Positions 1 to 23,774 of a stretch of 64,000 bases of DNA are shown piece by piece; position 1 is the stretch's first letter; each line of letters opens with the position of its first letter. The stretch is from assembly GCF_049306965.1 (NCBI RefSeq), contig NC_133183.1, positions 27,978,501 to 28,042,500 on the forward strand, given 5' to 3'. This DNA is from Danio rerio (taxonomy: Eukaryota > Chordata > Actinopteri > Cypriniformes > Danionidae). The notes under the pieces are model-generated. The model did not search any database. It was not told the origin of the DNA and saw only the letters and a list, made by a program, of their open reading frames with translations. A program made the translations under genes and the position numbers.

Positions 1-436
1 TCGGCCCTTCCTTCCATTCTTCATTCGTTCCATTTAATGGTTGTTTAAGGCTGTTTGGTGATTTCAGTCATACAGTAGACATCCTTCATTTTCACATCAG
101 TGACATGCAGTCTATAAAAAGTTTTACTTATAAAGTACTCATGTCTTGAGGTTGTTCAGTATTTGAATTACTTGCTATGTGGGATTTGATTGGACAGAAA
201 TCGCAGAACTGATTTTTATACTTTAGCCAATCAAGAAAAAACTAAATAGTGACTGCAGGTTGAAGGAAAATAGTGTGGAAAAGTACTGATAACAGCACTT
301 AAAATGTTCTCAAGAGAAAGGAAAAGTACACACTTTCAAAAGAGCAAATTATAATTCCTGAGAAAAACTGCTCAATTAGAGTAATTTGAGTATTTGTAAT
401 TTGTTACTTTACTCCACTGGTAATCTAATTTATATG

Positions 437-438
<2 letters not shown>

Positions 439-531
<93 letters not shown>
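439..531. repeat. (TA)n microsatellite
   Basis: An almost pure TA dinucleotide run of about 90 bases, expected to be length-polymorphic and cruciform-prone. Confidence 0.97.
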
Positions 532-534
<3 letters not shown>

Positions 535-606
535 AAAGCTTCCTATGTATAAAATATTAATTTAAATGAGAGATTTGTGAGGGGTATACTCATATATGCA
601 CTGTAT

Positions 607-665
607 ATTTACATTTACTCATATAGCAGAGGCTTTTATCCAAAGCGACTAACAGCATTGAATGA
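607..665 (+). repeat. Teleost interspersed repeat fragment
   Basis: Contains the block 'gcttttatccaaagcgac', which I recognise as a very common fish interspersed-repeat core. The same block recurs at 20099-20145. The family name is left open. Confidence 0.5.
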
Positions 666-923
666 AGCATTTCAAATCATCAGAGTTGCAGCATATAAAT
701 GCTATGACAATTCATTTAATTTATTTATTAAAAGTGCATAAATATATAGCACCCACAATACACTGAGTAAGTTAGCCATAATCACCTGAGTTAATTTTTC
801 ATAAAACAGAGATAAATATGTCAAATCAAAAGACAGAGATGACAGGAGTTATGAGAAGAGAAAAGAGAAGGGAAAGACATTGAGATGTTTGGAGGGGGAG
901 GTTGTGGGCAGTCTAGTGAAGAA

Positions 924-980
924 GTGAAAGTGAAAATGTTCCTCAGATTTCTGAGGAGGAAGTCAGGAGGCATAAATACG
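924..980 (+). promoter_or_regulatory. ISRE plus TATA-like promoter of the miR-462/731 unit
   Basis: Seen in sequence: GAAAGTGAAA at 926-935 matches the interferon-stimulated response/IRF core GAAANNGAAA exactly. It is followed by a perfect 7-bp inverted repeat (941-956) and a TATA-like CATAAATA at 971-978. The spacing, with the ISRE about 40 bp upstream of the TATA box, is typical of an inducible core promoter. Established: IRF/STAT1-STAT2 complexes bind such elements, and the fish miR-462/731 cluster is reported to respond to interferon and virus. Inference: this is its promoter, with the start site near 1000. No convincing hypoxia element was seen next to it. Confidence 0.6.
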
Positions 981-999
981 CAAACGCTCTTTGACAAAC

Positions 1000-1018
1000 T
1001 CACACAAGCCAGACAGCC

Positions 1019-1067
<49 letters not shown>

Positions 1068-1108
1068 GGGGACAGAGAGCAGAAGAAGAGGACGAATGAC
1101 AGAAGCAG
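1000..1108 (+). ncRNA. Putative first exon of pri-miR-462/731 transcript
   Basis: The segment starts about 25 bases below the TATA-like box, crosses a GA microsatellite and ends in a consensus donor (AGCAG|gtaaag, intron from 1109). No long ORF resembles a known protein. Both hairpins would then lie downstream, either in the first intron or in an unspliced primary transcript. The true start and any acceptor are unknown. A splice into a dalrd3 5' UTR exon would reproduce the mammalian arrangement. The call rests only on promoter and splice-site appearance. Confidence 0.4.
1022..1064. repeat. (GA)n microsatellite
   Basis: About 43 bases of GA/AG repeat inside the putative first exon. Confidence 0.95.
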
Positions 1109-1807
1109 GTAAAGTGAAAATATTCATCCCAGCTCTTTCATATCTGTCTATTTTATCCGTCGTGTTCAGCATATCCTTCTCTCTGCTTGCTCATCACTGA
1201 GAGGAAAGGTTTTCTTTCATTTCTCTTCACCTTTCTCTACTTCTTTCTTTCATTTTGCTGTCCTGTCTTCTTTTTTGCAAGTTGAAATGCTTTGAAATAT
1301 GAAAAAGCTCGTGGAGATTCACATCTAATTCTTTCATTTTGTTTTAGTCAGTTTGTAAAAATATGAGGAAATCTTCAGGTGAAACAAGGAAAGACAGTGA
1401 GAGGAGATCACATCAACTTTGAATATTTTTGAAAGGTTGTCGTTTCTAAAATGAAGTCAGCTAGTTCCTCCTTTCGCTTAACTTTCTGCTGTTAATTTTA
1501 TGTAATGTTCAATCTCCTTTTTTCATCTTTTCTTCTTTTAACTTGCATAACCCCCCTTCACCCTGTCTCTCCCTCCCTCTCTCTGCCCACTCTTCCCTGA
1601 TAGGGAACAGGTTTTTCAAGACACAAGTCTACAGATGAAGCCAGATAAATAAACAAGCTTAATTCTTTTGCAAAGGCGTCATTCTTTCTGGTGGAAAAGA
1701 CTGTTTGAATGCCACTTCATTTTCATTTTTTAAACAAATATGTATGTTTTTTGTGAAGTAATGTTGAATGGTGTGTTGCTGGACGTGTTTTTTCAGCGTG
1801 AAATGTC

Positions 1808-1900
1808 CACAGCAGTCTGGATGGTAACGGAACCCATAATGCAGCTGTTTGGTTGATTGATTGACAGCTGTCTGTGGATTCCGTGCCCCTCCTTTCTTGC
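1808..1900 (+). ncRNA. mir462: mir-462 precursor hairpin
   Basis: The 5' arm at 1825-1847 carries the miR-462 mature sequence (seed AACGGAA) and the 3' arm at 1865-1887 pairs with it. CAGCTG at 1842-1847 pairs with CAGCTG at 1865-1870. After an internal bulge, most of 1827-1835 pairs with 1876-1884. The loop is about 17 nt. The seed is identical to mammalian miR-191, whose gene lies in DALRD3 intron 1; here the hairpin lies about 1.6 kb upstream of the dalrd3 start codon on the same strand. It shares a transcript, by inference, with mir-731 230 nt downstream. The ends of the precursor are approximate. Confidence 0.95.
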
Positions 1901-2039
1901 AGGAGCTCATTGAGATATAATGAGAATTACACTTGGTTTTGAATGTAAGTGTAAAGAGTATGAGGTATGACCTGCTTAAAATTGTGAATAAGTACTCACA
2001 GAATGTGTATTTGTGTAAACCATGTGTGTATCTGATTTA

Positions 2040-2128
2040 CTGATGCTGATCTGGAATGACACGTTTTCTCCCGGATCGCCAGAAATATGTTTCGCCACCG
2101 GGAACTTCGTGTCAGCCAAGATTGGCAT
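2040..2128 (+). ncRNA. mir731: mir-731 precursor hairpin
   Basis: The 5' arm at 2055-2078 is the miR-731 mature strand (seed ATGACAC, the same as mammalian miR-425). TGACACG at 2057-2063 pairs with CGTGTCA at 2108-2114, and CCCGG at 2070-2074 pairs with CCGGG at 2098-2102, giving a good stem with a loop of about 23 nt. The order mir-462 then mir-731 matches the mammalian order miR-191 then miR-425. Together they form the teleost miR-462/731 cluster. Confidence 0.95.
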
Positions 2129-3199
2129 CAATTCCTGACAATCAGAAGTCTTCTGAATTTAACAAACTTTAGAAAAACTACAGAATTTCTGACTGAAATG
2201 TTTGATTAGAGGTTTCAATATTGTCTCTAATATTCTTCAATAAATCAAGACCATTGGTCATAACATCACTTGTGGGGTTTTACTTATTTACTTGTGGGCC
2301 TTTGTCATCCAAACTCCTAAAGAGGTTTCGAGTATTCTGGTGTTATGGAGAAGAATGACAGGTTTGTGTGTTCAATAGCTGACAGGTTGGGAGCAGGATC
2401 ATTTGGTTTTGTAGATTTTACTGTGATATAACATAAATATGTGACCCAATGTTGTAGCTGATCTGGGACCAGATCCAATTCTTACTGTAAACCACAACAT
2501 GTGACATGCATTCTGGCTCAAGTTCAGCTCCTAAAGGCAACTGTTAGGCTACCTGCACCAAACAAAGCGGAAGAACTCAAATAAAAGCTAAACAACCGGC
2601 ACTCAAATATGAAGTGTGACCAGATCTCGCTTATGCAACCATTTACAGTATGAGTAGTTTGATATGGAAATATCTGTGTTTTCCGGTCAGGAGTCAGTTG
2701 TTAAAACCTGTTTATCCTGGCAACATAATTCAGCCTGTTTATAGATTAGCTTGAGTAAAACTTGGTTATAATCATTTGAACAAATATAACAAATTTGAGC
2801 ATGCTTTTTTGTATTTTTAAGTATTATTTCATTACTCAAAAATCAAAATGTTATTATCTTTCACTCATCCTGATATTTTTCAGATCAGAAAAGGAGAAAC
2901 AAATTGAAGAACGTCCAAAATGTTTTCCATGGAAATGAATGTGAATAGTGACCATAACGTTAAATAACATTTGCTCTAATATTTTTTACAAATGTCAATA
3001 CACTTTTCCTTTTTAAAAGACAAAGTGATTTACAATAATTAAAGTCATGTGTGTTCATTAGAAAAGCAAGAAAAATATGACACATTTTAACAGGAAGAAA
3101 GTAATATCAGGAAAAGCAATGTGTAGAATATATCATGTTATAATAATAGTAATAATACCATTCTGCTTATAAACAAAACATATTTTATCAAAAAAAGCA
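2129..3199. other. Non-coding spacer between mir-731 and dalrd3
   Basis: AT-rich, with no exon, hairpin or repeat that I recognise. It would be intronic if the upstream exon splices into dalrd3. Confidence 0.5.
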
Positions 3200-3470
3200 C
3201 TTTTACTTTCTGTTCTGTCACTGAAAGACCTTCATGGTTTGCCACACCCAAAATGGCGCCTTTCAGAAGGTCGGAAGCAAATACTAGTGTTACATAATTT
3301 TCAGTCCTCTTCTGACCGGTGACGTTCCTTAACGTTCCGGTCCCCAATGCATACATCTGTTTTGATCGGTGATCAATCGGAGCACAGCACCGCAGTGCTT
3401 CAACTGTGAAGCCCAGTAACAGTCTTCGAATTCAGGCACTAACAACAATGCCAGCATATTGAGTGCTATC
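3200..3470 (+). promoter_or_regulatory. dalrd3 promoter and 5' UTR
   Basis: GC content rises towards the start codon. AAAATGGCGCC at 3250-3260 resembles a YY1-type site often found at TATA-less housekeeping promoters, and a CRE-like TGACGTTCC lies at about 3320. No TATA box is evident. The transcription start is not determined. Confidence 0.45.
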
Positions 3471-16816
<13,346 letters not shown>

Positions 16817-17262
16817 CATCATGCACTCAAGAAGCCACAAACTCTCTCCCTTAACAGCCAACACTCGCCCATTTTTCTTGATTATTACACCTTACTTATC
16901 CACCTTATACCTATTATTCCCTCACCATGCGGTCCAAATAGCCCAATAGTCTTTTTTCACTCACAAAAACACCGTTCTACCACTGAAATGCCCTACACAA
17001 GACCCCTCTAAATCTGTCGCTCCATCCTTTCAGCCAGTAAATTGTATGAGAAATCGCCCTTGCAAATGTCAACAAGTGAATATGAATTGCCCTTCACTAC
17101 GTTCATAGATTCTGCCCTCCTGCATGATGTATTGTACGTAATAATCTTTAATCAGTGTAAGTGCCCAGCTCTGTTTGTTCCACTGCTGACAGTGTATCGC
17201 AGTTGTTCTCTCTCCGTTTGATAGATGCACACAATAAAAAATCTGTCACCGTCTCCGATTAG
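16817..17262 (+). other. dalrd3 3' UTR and polyadenylation signal
   Basis: The sequence from the stop codon to about 20 bases past AATAAA (17234-17239) is non-repetitive. The signal is canonical and no competing downstream one is nearby, so cleavage near 17255 is expected. Confidence 0.7.
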
Positions 17263-18043
17263 GAATCATGTCAACGTTTGGCATTCTGGAAATGTCATGA
17301 TGTGGGATGCCACTTCTTTTAATATAAATTTAATTATGTCTGTACCAAATATGAAGGCTTAATTCTAGAGTTTGTCCTCACTTTTGATGTGTACAGATGT
17401 ACATCTGAGATTTCTTGTGTGCCATACAGAATTCCAGTGCATTGGTGCTTTCAGTATTCAAAGCCCTGAGAGCAATGAACACATTTAGAGTGACTGTACG
17501 TTTTGTTAGTGGTGATCTCACTCGATGTATTCAAAAAAGGAGCAACCCTCTTCATAATTAAAAGAGCGTCTGCTTTAACCAATTGTTTGTTCAAGTGTGG
17601 ACATAATTGACTCTCTGCATGTCTTTACATTTTTAAGCTTAATTGGGTAACATTAGTAGTGTTTTAATTAATGATTATGGTTTTAATTTAAACTTTTCAT
17701 ACTTTAATTATAATTCATTGGCTACTGATAAATATTATTTTTATTAATTATTTCATTATAATTATTTTATTAATTATTTTCAACAGAATTAATAGATATT
17801 ATCAATACTGTAGAAATAATACATGCATAACCTTATTTAAATGGCTACTAAATAGAAATTATATTTATATCAATGTCAGAGGTTAACAGATAGCATTTGG
17901 ATTATGCGACTGAAAAGTAAAACTTAATGTTAAACCATAAAATAAAAAAAGATTTGTTTTTAGATTATTATTATTAAGTAATATTATTAATAAAACTGCA
18001 GTAGTACTTGTGAGCGAAATAAAACGTTATAAAAACTTGAGTG
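17263..18043. other. Intergenic DNA, nothing recognised
   Basis: AT-rich with no exon, hairpin or known repeat; includes an A/T-rich stretch with many ATTATTAATTA runs at 17640-17800. Confidence 0.5.
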
Positions 18044-18045
18044 TA

Positions 18046-19072
18046 CACTTACTGGCCACTTTATTAGATACAACTGTCCAACTGCTTGTTGACACAAATA
18101 TCTAATCGGCCAATCACTTGGCAGCAACTCAATGCATTTACATGGTCGAGGCGATCTGCTGCAGTTTAAACCGAGCATCAGAATGGGGAAGTATAGGTGA
18201 TTTAAATGACTTTGATTGTGGCATGGTTGTTTGTGCCAGATGGGCTGGTCTGAGTAATTCCGAAACTGCTGATCTACTGGGATTTTCACTCACAACCATC
18301 TCTAGGGTTTACAGAAAATGGTCCAAAAAAGAGATTCAGTGAGCGGCAGTTCTGTCAGCGCAAATGCCAGAGGAGAATGGCCAGACTGGTTCCAGCTGAT
18401 AGAAAGGCAACATTTGCTAAAAAAAACACTTGTTACAACTGGGGTATGCAGAAGAGCATCTCTGAACACACAACACATCCAACCTTGAAGCAGATGGTGC
18501 AGCAGAAGACCTGGTCCCACTACTGTCAGCTAAGAACAGGATACTGAGGCTGCAATTTGCACAGGCTCACCAAAATTGAACAATATAAGATTGGAAAAAC
18601 GTTGCCTGGTCTGAGTCTCAATTTCTGTTGCAACATTCGGATGGTAGGGTCAGAATTTGGCATCAGCAACATAAAAGCATGGATCCATCCTGCCTTGTAT
18701 CAACAGTTCAGGCTGCTTGTGGTGGTGTATTTTTTGGTGTATTTTCTGATGGCTACACAAATCCTCTCAGACTGATATTTTGAACATGACAATGCGTTCA
18801 GTTCACCGTACTCAAATGGTCTCCACAGTCACCAGAACTCAATCCAATAAAGCACCTTTGGGATGAGGTGGAACAAGAGATTCGCATTATGGATGTGCAG
18901 CCGAAAAATCTGCAGCAACTGCATGATTCTATCATGTCATCAATATGGACCAAAATCTCTAAAGAATATTTCCAGTACCTTGTTGCATCTATGCCATGAA
19001 GGATTAAGTCAGTTCTGAAGGCAAAGGGGGATCCAAGCCTGTACTAGTAATGTTTGCCTAATAAAGTGAGTG
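18046..19072 (+). mobile_element. Tc1/mariner transposon, family A, full length but dead
   Basis: The 1027-bp element is flanked by TA at 18044-18045 and 19073-19074. Its termini are CACTTACTGGCCACTTTATT and the complement of CACTCACTTTATTAGG. The transposase is on the + strand: a helix-turn-helix segment (GLSNSETADLLGFSLTTISR, about 18243-18305), then a degenerate catalytic region with many stops and frameshifts. A shorter relative lies at 58392-59064. Confidence 0.85.
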
Positions 19073-19785
19073 TATAAACATAAAAATTTTAATGTTATTA
19101 AATTGTACAATTATGCTACATGATTTTTTTTAAAACGACACTTAACAGTAAAAGGCTTGCCAGCCACAAATTACACAGGCATTTGTCTTTTCATGATTAA
19201 TATGGACCATTTCTGTTGCTCACAATTAATATCTGCTTAATATCTGATGCTCTTTGATTCTGAATCCAAACTCATCAGTGCTCTGTGATGTGAATATTAA
19301 CCACATTTGAGTTGAAGCCACAATTGTGACCCAGACAGGCATGACTAAACATCCCATAATAGCTTGTCTCTTTAATGAAGTATGTGTTAAATATGCAGCT
19401 TTAAAATGAGGCACTGAACAATAATACCAACTACGTTGACAGAAAACAGCTCTGATGTTACGAGTGTGTGACTAAAGTTGATTTAAATAATATTATATAG
19501 TCAATCTATCATGTAGAAACCATATAAGAAGCCATTTTGACAATGAATCTTTAAAACAAAGTTAGCTTTTTTTTAGGTATTAGTTCTTGTTCGTTATATA
19601 CTACAGTTTTGTTTTTGTTTTTCTACCACCCAGACTCATTCATTTGATACTGTGATAATTTAAGTAGACTTGGTATTAATGAATAAGTGCTTGTAGCTAA
19701 TGAAATGCTCTAGTATCTAATAACTAATATTTAATAAATAGATACCTGTAATAATTTAAAAAGTGACTAGTAAATGTTTTATTTT
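19073..19785. other. Intergenic DNA, nothing recognised
   Basis: AT-rich non-coding sequence without a recognisable element. Confidence 0.5.
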
Positions 19786-19786
19786 T

Positions 19787-20000
19787 CTACAATGTAAAAA
19801 ATGCTGGGTTCCACATAATTCTTTTGTTGTCCCAACATAAATCGATTGAGTTAACTTAATCATTTTTACAAATATTGGTTGATATAACATAAAACAAATA
19901 AGTTGCCCTCCAAAAAGCTTAAGAAGTGTGTTGATTCTGCTTATTTTACATAAATTTGAACAAGCAACAATTAAATTTGATTGCAGTAAAAAATGTAATA
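19787..20000. repeat. CACTG-type MITE fragment (tentative)
   Basis: Begins AATGTAAAAAATGCTGGG and contains TTGTTGTCCCAACATAA, which I recognise as a common teleost non-autonomous element of the group whose ends start CACTGTAAAA. The right end is poorly preserved. Confidence 0.4.
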
Positions 20001-20098
20001 GATTGCTATTGACTATACAGCGATCTGTCATAATCAGATTGTTTTGACCAGAGCCAATGTCAAATAAAAAAATCTGATGAAAAATATTCTAATACATT

Positions 20099-20145
20099 TG
20101 CATCTAGTCATTTAGCAGACACTTTTGTCCAAAGCGACTTATAAT
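20099..20145 (+). repeat. Teleost interspersed repeat fragment
   Basis: Shares the GTCCAAAGCGACTTATAA-type core with the fragment at 607-665. Confidence 0.5.
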
Positions 20146-20185
20146 TGAGGAGGTATTCAGCAATTTAACAAGAAGAGGCCATACA

Positions 20186-20970
20186 TACACTACCTAACAA
20201 GAGTCTTCTCAGCCATCCAAGTTTTAGGAACCACAAAAAAAAAAAAATAACTTGACTTCTATTTGATCATTTGGTATCAGAAGTGGCTTATATGAAAAGC
20301 AAAGGCCTCTAGATTACACTTATTTTAGCTAAATAAAATATGATCATGCCTTGATTTATAATTAATTAGGACAGTAAGGTCTGATTTTGCTGAGACAAAA
20401 GTCTTGCCACTTAACAGAAGTAATCTACAGAATAGAATATAAAGTCATGGTGCAGTGGAAAAAGACTTAATATTGTGCATGACTCATGAGCTTGGAGGAC
20501 TGCATCCACACATCTCTGCAATGACTCCAATAACTTATTAATAAAGTCATCTGGAATGGCAAAGAAAGAATTCTTGCAGGACTCCCAGAGTTCATCAAGA
20601 TTGTTTGGATTCATCTTCAGTGCCTCCTCCTTCATCTTACCCAATATATGCTCAATAATGTTCATACTGGTGACTGGGCTGGCCAATCCTGGAGCAACTT
20701 GACCTTCTTTGCTTTCAGGAACTTTGATGTGGAGGCTGAAGCATGAGAAGGAGCGCTATCCTGCTGAAGAATTTGCCATCTTTTGTGGTTTATAATGTAA
20801 TAACCCCAAACCATGATTGTTCCCTCACCAAACTTGACGGATTTGTGTAAGAATTTTGGTTCCATCCGGGTTTCAATAGGTCTTCTGCAATATTTGTGAT
20901 GATTGGGATGCAGTTCAACAGATGATTCATCAGAAAAATCTACCTTCTGCCGCTTTTCCAATAAGTCTCT
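20186..20970 (-). mobile_element. Tc1-like transposon, family B copy 1 (right end lost)
   Basis: The left end carries the ACTACCTAACAAGAGTCTTC inverted repeat. The - strand encodes the transposase C-terminal half in two frames: VEKRQ-like start region, KFGEGTIMVWGYY, QQDSAPSHAS (second catalytic Asp block), then WPAQSP and MNIIEHILGKMKEEA (final acidic residue block). The helix-turn-helix half and the right terminus are missing. Other copies lie at 36223-37090 and 55010-55932, all with the transposase on the - strand. Confidence 0.85.
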
Positions 20971-20994
20971 TTAAAAATTTCCAGATGTTAAAAT

Positions 20995-21850
20995 AGGATC
21001 CAAATCCCTCTCATTTTAAAGGTCCACCGAAACGTGATGTAGGAGTGCGGTTTACCCGCCCACTGAATTGATTGACAGCCGCGTATTAACATGCCTCTAT
21101 TAATGCATATAATCATATCAACAAGACAGGACTTGCGCAAAACAACCGGCATTAAAAGATCTGTTCAGTGCTCTGTGATCATCAGTCATCATCAAATGGG
21201 ATCAAGAATGAATTTTTACAAGTTTAAAATGTTTTTAAAACAGTGCATGTTTGTAATGAATTACAGGGATTTTACTGTCTTTATCATCACAGCCGTTTGT
21301 CAATACAATTATAAAAGTAGACGATTCAATCACAGTTTATAGGCATTAAATCAGGTTTGTTTTGTACATTAACATAACAGATATCCATACAGCAGTGGAT
21401 ATTAACATGTATCCTTACACATTTGTTGTGTGTGTGTGTGTGTGTGTGTGTGCGGGAACTTTGTAACTACATTCTGTGTGACTCATCGAAAGGCTTGAAC
21501 TAACTCCACAATAATTGTTAAACATCAAATAATAATCATTTTTAAAGTTCTTACTGTAGTATTTCTCACAAATGCTACGTAAGATCTGTTTCCATCATGT
21601 CTGTCACTGTGCTGTTTATCTGACACAGCCAAGGCAAAGATTGAAGCACACTCTGACAGGCATGTGGGAACGGTGGGCGGGGAGAACTTGCATTAAAGGC
21701 ACAGGCAACAAGAACAGCTACTATGTGTTCAAAGCATAAACTTTCAATGTTCTGAAAGGTATAATAAATAATCTGATGGGTGTTTTGAGCTGAAACTTTA
21801 CAGACACATTCTGGAGACACAAAATACTTATCTTAAATATTGAAAATTTT
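20995..21850. repeat. Probable non-autonomous DNA element
   Basis: It starts at TTTAAAGGTCCACCGAAACG and its 3' part, including GAAACTTTACAGACACATTC at about 21790, looks like a familiar zebrafish interspersed repeat. A (GT)n run lies at 21427-21452. Ends and family are not established. Confidence 0.3.
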
Positions 21851-22785
21851 TAAAGATTGCTGCTCCCATACTCTCAAAACCATTATACAGAAATTTTTAA
21901 CTACTGTTTTAATACTGTTTCTACAAAATGCTGCACAGAACTAGCAAAGAAAAGTGAACATGTGTTATAAAACAGGCTTAAACAGCTTGTATAGCTTTAA
22001 AGAATATATTTACAAACATAAACTTAGCTTAACGTGTTAGCATGAAACCGCTAGTAGCATTAAATAGTTAATATCCTACTGTAAACAGCTTGTCATTGGA
22101 TCCACAAACATGCAGATGCATATTTGCCAGTCGGTTTACTGAGATGTAATTTCACGCTTCAACCACTAGAGAGCAATCACGACCTTATCCTCGTTTGAAA
22201 TCTTTCGTTATTTTGTTCAGGGCTAGTCAGGCTGTCAGTCATCACCGCTGGGCATCTCTCTACCTTCAAGACAAAAGACAGAGGAGAGATGAAAAGCGAC
22301 AGAGAGAGGTAAAAAGGACACTGGTGGAGCTGAAAGGAGGAAGCAGAGTACACTGTGTAATCGCTACAAGGAAAACTGCTGTGTTTTCAGGAGGTGTATG
22401 TGTGAGAGCGAGATGAATGAATGAGGTCAGAGGTGCCCATGGGAATTGAATGATTTTTTTTGTAGCTGCCAGGGATAGGAAGAGAAAGAGAGAGGGAGGT
22501 AAAGGTGGCTGGAGGAGGGGTGGAGATGATGGAGGAGAGTGGGATATTGATGAATGCTGTTCTTGGTGACTGACATGGAAGCCTATAGGAAATTACAGTG
22601 CGAGGTGGGTGTAGTTTATAGAGTGCTGCTGGGAAATGACACGTGGAGATTGATACTGTATCTGTGAATGTCACTCTTGTAAAGATAATGTCGTTTGTAA
22701 TAGACACACATTGCTTGCAGTCTAAATTAAAAGGGGGGTTGTGTTTGACTTGCAATGTGGACGCTGGATTTGGTGAGTTAAATGG
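21851..22785. other. Intergenic DNA, unassigned
   Basis: No recognisable gene. A 198-codon open frame on the - strand (22387-22983) has the biased composition of a chance ORF and runs into a repeat. Confidence 0.5.
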
Positions 22786-22789
22786 GGTC

Positions 22790-23305
22790 GTTTGCAGAAA
22801 AATTGAATGTATTGTGCATTTACTCACTCTCAAGTGTTTCCAAACTTTCATGAACGTGTTTCTACTATTAAACATGGAGGAAGATATTTTAAAGATTTTT
22901 GGAAAACAGTAACTATTGGCTCTAGAGCAGTGGTCACCAAACTTGTTCCTGGAGGGCCGGTGTCCTGCAGATTTTAGCTCCAACCCTAATCAAACACACC
23001 TGAACAAGCTAATCAAGCTCTCACTAGGTATACTTGAAACATCCAGGCAGGTGTGTTGAGGCAAGTTGGATCTAAACCCAGCAGGGACACTGGCCCTCCA
23101 GGACTGAGATTGGTGACCCCTGCTCTAGAGTAAGGGGAAAATGCAATGCTTTGGTAATAATTGGATGACTATTTCATAACATTCCTCAAAACACCTTCCA
23201 CAGTGTTCAAGCTGAAGATAGAAACTCTAACAGGTTCAGAACAAGTGGAGACTGAGTAACTGACAGAATTTACATTTTTTGGGTGAATTATCCCTTTAAC
23301 GAAAC
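22790..23305. mobile_element. Angel-like inverted-repeat MITE, split by a hAT MITE
   Basis: The flanks resemble the abundant cyprinid element whose ends read 'gtgaactatccctttaa'. The right part at 23160-23305 ends TTTTTTGGGTGAATTATCCC, and the left part has TTTACTCACTCTCAAGTG. The two halves are separated by the element at 22928-23122. Confidence 0.55.
22928..23122. mobile_element. hAT-type MITE with perfect 8-bp target duplication
   Basis: A 195-bp element starting CAGTGGTCACCAAACTTG and ending TTGGTGACCCCTG, so the termini are inverted repeats. It is flanked by the identical octamer CTCTAGAG at 22920-22927 and 23123-23130, the hallmark of hAT transposition. No coding capacity. The intact duplication suggests a fairly young insertion. 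Confidence 0.93.
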
Positions 23306-23344
23306 TGAGCATCTCGCCAGTTGGCTGGTAATTTTATTAGGAGC

Positions 23345-23500
23345 TGTTAATCCACTTTAATCCCCGTTCATTTTCAGTCTGAGCACAGCTAACAGGCTTC
23401 CAGGAAATCTGAATTCAGTTCAAACATTCTGTTCACACTCGAAACAGGATTAGTTCAGTGATTCATATCAAGGTCGAAGTCGACTCATACCCTTGAGCTG
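23345..23500 (+). repeat. Copy 1 of a duplicated segment
   Basis: Shares an ordered series of blocks with 30620-30765: AATCCACTTTAATCCC, CTGAGCAC, ATCTGAATTCAGT, CAAACATTCT, TTCACACTC, GGATTAG and GTGATTCATATC. Confidence 0.75.
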
Positions 23501-23727
23501 CTGACCACAGTGGAATCGATACATGGTTTGTGTTGAAATGAAAGAATGATATGTGAACAATTCATATCAAAGACTCAAACTTATTGAATGACTTAAGTAG
23601 AAAATTGACCAGAGAGATGCAATGGCCCACTTATCCTGAATATACTGTCAAATATAAGGGTTGCAAAATGAGAATTTTATAGCAATGTAGAAACATTTTT
23701 GGTTCAGTAAAATAATCGTCCTTTAGA

Positions 23728-23774
23728 TCAAAGATGCCCAAAGTAGGGCCCATGTTAACCTTTGATTTCCCTCA
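23728..23774. repeat. hAT-like element left end (fragment)
   Basis: GATGCCCAAAGTAGGGCCCA, then TTAACCTTTGATT, matches the left end of the element at 52107. It breaks off where the SINE at 23775 begins. Confidence 0.55.

Larger units (their letters stand above)
1..880. other. Upstream intergenic DNA
   Basis: No coding exon is recognisable here. The stretch is AT-rich and holds a long (TA)n tract and a short teleost interspersed-repeat fragment, both listed separately. The rest looks single-copy. Confidence 0.6.

Noticed and set aside
1659-1910. 83-codon minus-strand open frame overlapping mir-462
   Set aside because: No similarity or codon signal; it is antisense to a clear microRNA hairpin.
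3138-3356. Minus-strand open frame upstream of dalrd3, considered as ndufaf3 (the divergent neighbour of DALRD3 in mammals)
   Set aside because: The translation shows none of the NDUFAF3 motifs and no splice sites extend it.
20411-20961. Two minus-strand ORFs as a host gene
   Set aside because: They are the broken C-terminal half of a Tc1 transposase, with matching dead copies at 36223 and 55010.
22387-22983. 198-codon minus-strand frame
   Set aside because: Ser/Thr/Pro/His-rich composition from purine-rich DNA; it overlaps two transposon ends and has no known homologue motif.
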